Source of the DNA: Hyalella azteca
Taxonomy: Eukaryota > Arthropoda > Malacostraca > Amphipoda > Hyalellidae
Length of the DNA: 64,000 nucleotides
Direction of reading: 5' to 3'
Assembly (NCBI RefSeq): GCF_000764305.2
Contig: NW_025934939.1
Span: 27,551-91,550 of the forward strand
Position 1 is the stretch's first letter. Each line of letters begins with the position of its first letter. The notes under the pieces are model-generated. The model was not told the origin of the DNA, made no database searches, and saw only the letters and a program-made list of their open reading frames with translations. Below, one piece after another: positions 49,001-61,000 of this stretch. Both the position numbers and the translations under genes were made by a program.

Positions 49001-52000
49001 GTATTAATAAATGCGTTTGTTCTAACGAAATTGCATATCAAAGCAGTTGATCGATTTGATACACAATCACACAGGTTACAAAGATATGATATTCGCTTGA
49101 AAATGCGTGCCAGCTGAAATATTTTACGCGGAGAAACGGTAGTCACATAGAAAAATTTTTCCGAATGAATTGTTCTCACAGAGCTTCGCCCCGTAATTTT
49201 AATATGTATCTACCCTAGTTAATCATTCCGATTAGTGTCGCGAAACTTTCATATATTGCATTGCCTTTTATTAGCACTTTGTATGGGAGCTTCAATTAAA
49301 TGGTGCAATCTGATTATTTTATCAAGCTTTTATAAGATAAGGTTCTGAAGCTTTTTATAACGGGAAATAGCTATTACCCTTCTTCAAGCTTTAAAATTAC
49401 CTGCAGGTATAATAAGTCTGAACTGGAGCACATCTAATGCAGGTTTCATAGCCTCGAGCTTTTAAGGTAAGAAGTGATGATTTCTGCTTGGGAATTGAGT
49501 TGGATAACAATCATCCAACAATCATCCAAGCACGTGCACGTGGATGAGTTGCTCGAGTGCTCCACGCCACGTGTTTAGAGTTTCGTATACACGTGTTTAG
49601 CAACACCGATGTTATGTCCTCCGAGTGTTCTTAAGCGGCGATCTCACAACACCATGCAAGATGTTTGGGGTTCAGAGAGTCTTTATTTACAACCACGGAT
49701 GTGGTCAGAGATCAATGCTTGATTCAGCTGCGAATTCCATTTCTTGCGTTATTTCCTTTATGATTTCGTTCGTACTCATGATATTATATTGATTTTTTTA
49801 ATGCACTCAATGTTCTGTTGATCGTATGATCAGTCACTCATTTTCTGACATTTTATTCACCTCCTCTCATCGATTGTTAATCAATTAAATAATTTTAATC
49901 GATATATGCTTGAAATTGAATTGATTCTGTACCGAAGTGCAATTCAGGAAATGCATTTCTCGCAATTACGTGTTAACAGTTAGCCAAGACGTAATAAATT
50001 GTTCACGTCTTCACGTGATGACGCGGCATTCTGTGCTGGCGCGACCTAGTGCCGCTCGCCCCTAGAGCGTGTGCCGGGGGCGACGCTGGCGCTGGATGCG
50101 CTCAGACGGCGGCTGCTCTGGGGTACGGAGTCCGAGTATCTATATCTCAATCATGCGCAATGTACACGTAGCTGCCTAAGTGCACGTAGTGACTAATTTA
50201 TAATTTGTCACTGGTGGGTTTAGCTTGAGAAGCAGGTAGTGATTAACTGACGGAGTTACAAAGTACGGCATATTTTTGACTAACTATTTTTGGGCCGAAG
50301 TACATTTTTAGCGCATTTTCTCATTTATGGAAAAAATGCACTATTGTGCTCGCTATGTCCGTCTGTCTGTCCGTCCGTCTGTCCGTCCGTCCGTGACCAA
50401 GTTTTCGCCGACGAGAAAATGCGCTCTGTCACTCACTGCAGTGAGTAGTACTGAGTTATATTTTTTCATTTTACGGCCACAGGACACGCAATCCACTCAT
50501 TGACGCGCATCCTCTTGTTCACGTTATACGGACGGATCATTGGTGGCCACTTTATGACGCCCTTCATTCCACCCATGCATAATTATTTGAAATGAACGAT
50601 GCTTAACGGGTGAATATTATGTTAGTATAGACGATGAGCGTTATTTCTGTAACGGCCTTAAATTCTATTGTATGATGACCGTACATGCATACAAGTTCGT
50701 GTCTGAGAGTCCAGAACTGATGAATTGCAAATTACTGTTTAACTTATCGGGTCGTAAATATCTTATTAACTTTTTTAATTCGATTAATCATTGATATCTA
50801 ATCTGCTATGTATTTAACCTCAGGGTGATTCAATTATATTATTTTCTTTTTCCATATCGATTGGAAATCTAGACCAGTAGAGTTACCTCCAATCACTATA
50901 GGAAAAAGATTGCATTTCCCAGACTTATTTTCATCGTTGACGGTATCAATAATCAATCAAAGACTGCGTTTCCTTTCGTGCGTAACATGTTAAGAAAATC
51001 TGCGGTTTGCCGTGCAGCTTTCAATAGGAAGATTTCGCACAGTAGGATCGATGTTTCGAGTCACGATGGATGAGTTAAGCCTTCGTGAAGCTATAGAAAG
51101 CCTCCATTACTTTCTCCAGGGCATCGGCCAATATTCTGGAGTATATAGTGTTCAAAATATCAGTATGCGTGGAGTTGTGTAAATATTGGTCAGCGCTCTG
51201 GGTGTTGACGTTCCGCTTCTTGCTTTTCCGTTGTCATTCTATTTTTTGTGCCTCTCTAGAGCCAAAATTACATAGTTTATAGATTTTACATCGTTTTTGT
51301 TATGTTATTCCATTTAAATGTAAGTCTTCAATATTAAATAGTTATTAAATTCTCATCGTCTCTGTACTGTTATTCGATTTCTATATATGCCTCTCTGAAA
51401 TCAATGTTAGATATAATGTATTGACTTTACAACCTCTTTCTTATATTTTTTTTAAATGCACAACTGAAAGCGATATTGCTCAGTTTATGTGCTTTCCATC
51501 GCCTTGAATGTTTTACAAGTTTTTCATCGTCATGAATCTTTTAGAAGATTTTCGTCGCCATGAATGTTTTAGAAGTTTTTCGTCGCCATGAATGTTTTAG
51601 AAGTTTTTCATTGCCATGAATGTTTTAGAAGTCTGCAGGGTTTGAGATTACACAGAAAGCTTGGTCCTTAAAGCAAAAAGTCGTTCGCTGCTGCCCAGTT
51701 TTTCAATAATGTACGATATAGGGACTGCAAAAAACATTATGAGAAAGTTTTAGCGCAGAAGCTTATATTATTATTATTATTTTTGCAATAAAATATCCAA
51801 TTGATATCACTTTCATGTCGCTCATATATACTGCTTGAGATTATTCTAGTTGAAGGAGTTAGACGACTTCTTGATTTTTCCAATGATAGTCTCATTGATT
51901 TAAAACATCTTTAATAGTAGTTATGATCATTAGTTATGATGCAGCATCAATACTTCTCAGCTCAAATTAATGGTTAACTTAGTTACTATTTCAACGAAAA

Positions 52001-55000
52001 GTTGACCAGAATACAGTCATGATTGTGTGACTACTGGAATTAAATTTAAGCCCAACATTGAATTTCTATACCTAAAAACTCGAATCACAATGCACGCTAT
52101 TAAAATTTACCAACACTTCCTCGCAAAAGGGAAACTTTAGATGGATCTGTTCCGGCTTTCAAGCTATTCCAGTTTCCCCCTCGACGTCTACCGCTTTTTT
52201 TAGTGGTGAAATTTAGCGAATTGCTCCAACAGAAAGTCGTTCAAGCGCAACGTTGGGGCATCGCATCCGCTGCGGCTCGATATCCTGCTCAGCACTTGAG
52301 TAAATTTTCCAATCGATCAATGTCGCAAAATTTTATGCTGCAGCCATTTTCTGTATAGAGCTAATGCTATAGAAATATCCTAGCCGGCACTCGCCTCAAC
52401 GATAGAAATATTTGCCGATGGTTCGGCATTCGTCATAGGAAATCAAAACTTGATGGAATAATTCCAACTTAAGGCTATCATGATCAACGCCGCATTTGGA
52501 ATCTCGTATATTTTCGAGTATATTTTCGCGGTGTTAATCAAAGCTTACACTCAGAAAGATGAATACGTCATATTGTCCATGAAGTGACACACTTTCTTAC
52601 CTAGAGCACGAGCAGAGAGCGAGCGTTTCTCTGATACGCCCATTCGTATGAGCCAAACTAGATCAGGATGACCCGCATAGTGGCAAAATATGCATCTTTT
52701 TTTTGGACAAACTATCATCGAATTTCTCTGAGTGCAGTCTCGGTACACGCTTGTTGCTCACAACTCCTCAGTTATTCAAGTTGCTCAACATAGAAAAGCA
52801 AGAGAGTGCGAACTTTTTTACTGCCTTGTCCGATGCATATAAATGCCTTGTTGCTCGGTGAAATCATGTACCGGATTCATCCGTTAATTAAATTTAGAGT
52901 TGAACAATTAACTGTTGACGTTTTATTTAATTCTACGACAATATTGAGAAGAATGAATGTATTTGTAAGGGATTTTTCAATATTCTCTAGAGACTTCTGG
53001 CAGCCATTCGTGTATGTTCAGAATCTGCAGCGATAATCGTGAAATTCGTTCCCTTTGTTGCTATCTTCTTGCATGTTCACAGACACGCACTCGACTGACA
53101 CGACGCTAAACGCAGCACGACCCAAGATAAGGAACACCGCGTACCGAGCATCACGATGTCAGTGTACATTTAAATGTAAATTGAAAATATTCCACAGTAC
53201 ATTGAGTCTTATTAAGCGACAGTCGTACTCTCATTATGCACGATAAATTCACTATATACGTGTACGTATGGAGGAAAATAGGAAAGTCTTGAGCAGAAAG
53301 CGTTTTAGCGCTTATAGTGAGCAGGCATGGTGTCATCATATCCACATGTAATTCAATAGCAAAAACTGGCACCACATGTGTACTGCCATGTACATCAATT
53401 TCAGAGATGGAAATGTCATTTTGGGTGATCATTCCCGAACACAGGTATGATTGGGTGAGCACTCATGAGCACTTGTATTGTTCTTTTTCGAAAATTCGTT
53501 TATTACTGTACAATGTACATTACACGAGGATTATTCTTGCTTGTATAGCGTACACGTGGCATACCGTGAAACATAATATTAATCATCTGAATGGGAAAAT
53601 ATTTATTATTAGAAGTGAATGTGTTGATGGTCCCCACTAATACTATAATCAGTGAAGTGTCCTGACCTGTGGTGGTGGTGGTGATGGCACCACTAATATT
53701 ATAATCAGTGAAGTGTCCTGACCTGTGGTGGAGGTGGTGATGGCACCACTAATATTATAATCAGTGAAGTGCCCTGACCTGTGGTGGTGGTGGTGATGGC
53801 ACCACTAATATTGTAATCAGTGTAGTGTCCTGACCTGTGGTGGTGGTGGTGATGGTTCCCCATCGGGACGTGGGTCCCGGTGGGTGTTGGCTTCTGCCCC
53901 TCAGCCTCACCTCTTCCTCACTCGGCAGTCCCCGGACCTCGATCTCCCCAGCCCCACTCCCCCTGGGGTGACAACGGAAGCAAAAGAATAGTTCCTTGAA
54001 TTGAATTCATAAAAATGTAAATGAAAAACTTACGATGGAAAATCGTCAAACTATGACGAAAAAATTTAGCCAAACTACAATGATCGCTTTAAATTACGAT
54101 GAAAAATCAGACAAGAAACATGAGTGAATTTTAGCGAATAACATTTAGGTTCGAACATGAAAATATTTCTAAAGGTTTAGGTAATAAAATGGAATTAAAT
54201 CATCAAGTTAATTAAATCAAGTTTAAATCATTATATTTATTATTTTATATTCATTTTATATTAATCCTTAAGATTCAACGTAACCAAGGTTTAGAATAGA
54301 CGACAAATTATGTAGCATCTGCAGCAATATATGTACACTTTTCAATTTAGATTCTATTTCTAAGGTTTCCTGTTTTAGTTCCCTTTGAATTTAAATAAAT
54401 TCATTAATTAATTGTGCTCTGACATGTAAATGTGCAGACATTGTAACGCTGCCGACAAAGTAAACGATCGAATATTGAATTATTTGTGCGAAATTGTCCA
54501 CAATAATTGAGCATTCATCACAAGTCTTCAGAATATTTCTTTTTAATAATGATTCCAGTGTTAATGCAGAGAAACTACGAAAATTGTATGAAGTATAATA
54601 CTTGTGTCAATACTGAATATTAGCACTTGTGTTACCCTGTGTGGCCGATTCGAGTTGATATCGATGCCAAATGCATATGCTTTATAGAAAACTACTGACG
54701 TGCGGTTTGCATTCTGGACAAGGGTTCAGTAGTTTTAATTCTGAACACTGATTATCTATTGACTTACGGGTGCCTCTGGCTAGGATACCTTTTGACATAT
54801 AGGACACAATACTCTGACGAGTGCCTCTGGCTAGGATATCTTTTGACATATAGGACACAATACTCCGATAGGACAAAATACTCCGACGAGTGCCGCTTGC
54901 TAGGATACCTTTTGACTTAGACACAATACTCCGACGAGTGCCGCTGGCTAGGATATCTTTTGACATATATGACACAATACTCCCACGATTGCCGCTGACT

Positions 55001-58000
55001 AGGATAACCTACAGCCGGATCCCGCGAATTATCTATCCAATTAGCTCAAACTGTCCCAGAATGAGGTGCATCTCATATCTTATCTCCAGCGTCAGTGCGT
55101 CCACATAATAAATATAATATACTCAATGATAGATTCCTAGTAAATTTTTTGTTGAAGTATTGCTTGCAATTCAGTGGTTCCTGCTTATTCCTCTTAAAAA
55201 AATAAATTATTGAGACGTTATTATTACCTTTTTATCTAATCGCAGACTATACGTGAGAAAGATGCTTGTACTGCGGAGGTCGAAGCTGAGATTATCAATG
55301 GGACTGATTATCAATAAAGTTTCAAATTTGATGCTCGAATGAACTGAATTATTTTATGTTTAATTAGCGAGAGCTGTTCGTAAGTCATACATGAGACGCC
55401 TGGGACTCTGATCTGCAAGACCGGGCTCCGGGACCAGACAACGGGAGGTATGGGGCCGGTCCCATTATGGAACTTAATTACAGATAGTTAAGTATATCTC
55501 GAAATTATTAATTGATATTATAATAATCTGGAGCTGTGATCCAGTGAGCATACACTTATTAATGTAGGTAATGTTATTTAATTGAACTAAATCTCTTTGA
55601 AATTAGTTTGCGACACCTGGTCTTTAGAGACTATAATAGGACTATATAATTTATATAATATACAAAAATGGGACTATATAATTGGATATATTGGGGAGCC
55701 GGCACTCTGCGAATCGTTGAGAATTACAGTTCATGTATAACTTTATATGTAATTGTTTCCGTAACACATGATACATGATTATCAAGGCTCACTTGTAATT
55801 AATTGCTCGATAATTCCTTCCTATCGAGTAACTCATGAGAGCAGACCTCCTCATCCTGCTGCTCGCCCTGGTCACCCACGACGTAGGCCTCCGCCAGGAG
55901 GCGGTCGTAGCTGGCCTCCCACGGGTCTGCCTCACCGCCCCTGCAGCACCATATATAATATACGGGGTTATACTTATTTTGTATATAATATAAAAAAAGG
56001 GAAACAACTAGCATTTTGAGATAATAATTTTTAACACGTTTTAAACAATAAAAATTTTACAAATTCAATGTTTTATTGTTGATGTATTTTTGTTGCTAAA
56101 GTATATTTCATGCTCGTACAGATTTTTCTATAGAAATTTTGGGGATAAAACCTAATAAAAATGACAAGCCTTTCCGAGTTTCAAAGAGGCCTAATGAGAA
56201 AGAGAAAAAGAGAATGAAACGTAACCACATAAACCTAGCATCAGTAATGTGGACAACACGTGTGTAATTATAAGTAACAACACATGTGTCGATCAGCTGA
56301 AGTGTCCGTGCGCAGGTGTTTTAGGTTTCAGTATCGCGTTTGAAACGTCGGCCGCAACATGGCTACATTGAACGTGTCTTCATATTGTTCAAATTAGTCT
56401 TTATTTGTGCAGATAAATCTTCATATTGTTCAGATTAGTCTTTATTTGTTCAGATAAGTCTTCATATTGTTCAGATTAATCTCTATTTGTTCAGATAAGT
56501 CATCATATTGTTCAGATTAATCTTTATTTGTGCATATTATTCAGATGTTGTTCGATCCAAGATAAATAAGTGAAAAATTTTCCTTATATTTGGTTGATGG
56601 GTGTAGTTAAATTTTGAGTAATTATCAAGTAACTCTTATTGAGCATCATTATGTTGTGGGTGGTAATGATTTTCAAGTGCAAGTGGAAAGTGTCATTTGT
56701 GCACCAATGTGTTGCAAATTATAGGTGGCAGAGACTTGAAAAAATTATGCAATGTTGAGACGGAAACGATGTAGGCTAATGGTCATCTCTAGCTCAAGTT
56801 ATGTCAGAGATTTCTGCCTATGATTGACTACAAATTGTAGATTTTGATTTACAAATATAGAATCGGAAACTATTTTAAAATAAGGCAAATATTACTGACT
56901 CACCGTATTAAAATTAGTTATTTCTAATCAATAAATTTTTGATAAGGTAGAAAACCGCGGTAACGTTTATATATCTCTGGTATCTATATTTTTATCTGGT
57001 AACGCCACGGTCTACGATCGGTGATCCAATGACTACCTATCTGGTAAAGCTAGTACTAACTCGGCTATGAACAGCGCTTGCAATAACTATAATGTACATA
57101 ATCGTTTTTGCGTCAAGATAGTCTCGTAATGCATACATGTTGTATGCTGAGTCGTTATCCAGGTGCTTTTCTGCGTTTGATTTTTTTTCGTTTTCGTTGT
57201 CAGTGTTTTGATGTAAATCATTATTGAATCAGTTGAGTCAGCGAATATCAGAGGCACACGGAAAGACTTGTTTGCAATTTTGTATGAAAAATATAAATGC
57301 TCGCTTCACTGAAATAATTTTTCGAATTTTTGTCTGTAACAAAATTTGAGGCCTCTGATTAGCTTATGTTTTACACGGTACGCGGACTTCGTCTCATGAC
57401 GATCCAGGATTACCGTTACGGGCTAGCATGGAGGTGAGATTCTTGTGCAAGGCGTGGCAATGAATCGTGTCACTCTTCGATTATAATTAGTTGTATATTA
57501 TGTATTCCTACGCTTTTAATTTTCTAGCAGGACACTCATTTTAAATTGAAATCTCGTTTTTATATATTAAATTATGACATTTTTGTCGAAACTCTTAGTT
57601 TTTTCAGATATCTGAAGAGTTTATTCATTGGTAATCACATAGTATCTATACGTGCATTTTTTGTTTGCATCTTATTGTGGAAGCTGAAATTATTTTATTT
57701 TATCGATAATTATCTTACCAGGGCTTTGAAATTCATCCTCAACTTGTCATTTCAAAAAAATCTTACTCCCATGAGTCCCATCCATAATTGTCTTCGTTGT
57801 AAAAGTATACAGAAATCTATCCTTCAGCAAATTCTCATGTCCAAGATTGTGCACAATGCTAGTCCAACTTTAACTGTGAAATCAATGGTGGAATTGATGG
57901 TTAACCTTGACTCAATTGGCGCGTGAGTTTGCTGTGGTTGCCGCAGTTGTTGGGCCGTCGCGTGTGCGCTGGGTTCAGTAGCGGCTGGACCTTCCCAAGA

Positions 58001-61000
58001 GACGGTCACGCTCGCGTGACCGCGTCGAACCACGCGCAGTTTCGGTGCTGCTCGTGAAGGCAGAACCATTTTTTAAATCAGCATTATTTTTGTGCGCTTA
58101 TTTATTAAGTAGATATAGTCTAGAGTCAGGGCATCATGTAGGAAAATACAAATTCGGGTATAATGTTTTGAGGCATTTTTCGTGGTATAAATAAATCAAA
58201 ACCAATATCTATAAAGAAAGTTTTGTTCTAACCAGAAATACGCAACTTTAATACTGCATATATGAAGTTTTTTCGTAAATAAAGCTATACATTGAATGCG
58301 AAATAATATAGCTGCCATAAAAGGGTGAGTGTAATGTTTTTTTAGATCGAATTTTTCAAATCTATCCTTTAATAACCTGAACATAAATACGGTTACTAGA
58401 ACACTCTGATTTAAATAGCAGCAAGAAAATCGATGAATTTTAAATTATGAAACTTTTTAAATCTACTAAACGATGATGACGCAGGAACGCAACGTGCTTA
58501 ATATGTAATCAAAATGCATGAAACTATAACACACGATAACGAATTGCCAGCTCTTATAGCTTCTAGTTTTAACAAATTTTAACTGAACTCCAAAGAATTC
58601 AAGGCTCAAATTTTTTTGATATGTCCTGAAAAGCGCGTTATATCAAAATGATAACGTTGCCATTATACCAAATTGTGATAGTAGTATAATTTAAACTGTT
58701 GAACAGCCGATTTCTTAACTATAATGCTATGGGGGAAGGATGTTCGAGAACTTTAACGGAATAACTTCGCTTATTCATCCCTAATTTAATATCTGAAATT
58801 CCTGCTACATTGAAATAGCTTTATCATATATTTTACCACTCACCAGTTATATCCATTTTGCGAGCCCGTCCTAAATCTTCTTCTTTCCGGACAATTTCTT
58901 CTTCAGGAACGACGCCATCGAAACTCATATTGTATTTCCTAACACTAAAAAGTTGAGAAATACGTAACAAGTGAAGCTCAGGGTTTGGAGATATCATTAA
59001 ATATCCAATTAATAATTATCATACTATCACAAAAGTAGTTCTTGTCCATTATAGTGATTAATACTCATTAGTGAGTACAATTATATACTTATTAATTATA
59101 TGCGTGCATTATATAATTGGGGCGGTGAGTATTGCATTATACTCATTAATATGAGTATTAATGCGTATTAATACTCAATAATGCGAGTATTGATACTCAT
59201 TAATGTGAGTATTAATCAGTATTAAAACTCATTAATGTAAGTATTAATCGTATTTACACGTACTGGAGTTGCAGTAGTAATCGAATCAATCCCTACAGGA
59301 TTAGAAATTGCACGGAATTGTTTCTGCTTCTAAGACGTGATTACTACTCGCATGATTACGAGTAGTAATCGACTATAGAGTGCCTCTACTCGTTATAAAA
59401 TTAAACTCGTATGAGGAAGGATACGTTTACTACTCATAAGATTACTAGTGGAAGTACTTGTTCTCACACGTCGGCCGTGTAAGATTGAAGAGGCTGTAAC
59501 AGCTCGTAGTTTGTTTCAATTATTTCATGTCCCGGCTTTGAGGCTTCGCCAGGCGTTATTTTTTGACTGCGGTGAAATGGTGCTAAGTTTGATTTGATTG
59601 ATAATAAATGATTTATATAAATGCTCTAAGAATGATATACTGGTAATTTATCCTTCACTTTCGAACCCTAATTGAAGCTTCTTAACAATTCGTGCTTCTG
59701 CATTAAAACCTCATTAAGGTTCTTTACATTTCTACCCTTAGCAGAAGCTCTAAGAAATTTAAGTTAGAATTCTCGCTATATGGACGAACAATCAAATGGA
59801 TTCCATTTATCATTTTGGTTCATGCTGTAAAAGTCATTTTAGCGTTTATTTATAAATTTTTATTCAAATCGCATCATTATGGAAGGGCTTGCTAGAAGTA
59901 GGGTCTAGGCAAGTAAATAATCCAATAGGGTTATTAATTAAATACATGTTAGGTCAGTGGATGCATGCATGCTTTTTCTGCATCGCGAGTAATAATTTCA
60001 TGTTTCATTTCAATATATATGTGAAATTTGTTGATAATTAGGCTTTCTTTCGTAATTCCTAGATTTGTTCATCAGTAGATCGTTTTTCGTAATTTGTTAT
60101 TATCGTAAAATCTTGAGGAGATCCATGGTGAAAAAATTGGAGGAAATTTTTGTTAATATTATTATTTTATTACAATTTATGATGAATATTATAATATTAT
60201 AATTAAAATACACTAGAAATTAGAGGGAATTTTGTTAGTAGAATGGTTTTATTAGAATTTATGATAAATATTATAATATCATAATTAAAATAAACTAGAA
60301 ATTAGAGGAAATTTTGTTCCTAGAATTATTTGCTTAGAAGTCATAATAAATATTATAATATTATACTTGAATTAAACTAGAAATTAGAGGAAATTTTGTT
60401 ACCAGAATGGCTTCATTTTATTCTTGGAACCAATACTTCTGAGAAACTATCTACCTCTGTGCTTCCAAATCGTTCAAACAACTGAGTGAATTTATGAATG
60501 GAATTAATAGGACTAATAAATGAATGGAATGGGACAGAAATGGGACTAATAAATTACTCCGAATATTTAATTAGTTATTCACTCCAGTTAATATGAACAC
60601 CAATGCAATAAAAGTTTTTATTGTTTTTTACCCAGAGAGTTCACAGCCAAAACGTGCAACATTTATATTAATTGGATTTACTACGGGGGAAAATAAAAAA
60701 ATTATTGCTCCATAGGTGAAAAAATGCACGATGTATAGATACTTTTAAAACCTGTAGTTATAATCGTGGATCCATGTTATTTTTGTCGACCTTTGTGTGT
60801 TTGTATTGATTTAAAAACAGTCTTTAACATTGTGTAAACAGCATACTTGTTGTGTGGTAAACACGGGCAAACAAGTTTATTCGAGTGCCCGTCAACACAA
60901 AAAATTTAGAAGATATACCTACACGACTTTTTCCTTTTTGCACGGCTGCCAGAGCTGTACTTTCATAATTATAATATATTAGATATTATTACGATTATTA

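Noticed and set aside
48829..49179. 116-residue minus-strand frame
   Set aside because: It overlaps the 17-bp array, is AT-rich, and shows no domain or phase fit with the FANK1-like exons.
57546..57926. 126-residue plus-strand frame
   Set aside because: It is AT-rich and overlaps the FN3 exon on the minus strand, which has splice sites, phase agreement and a recognisable fold.
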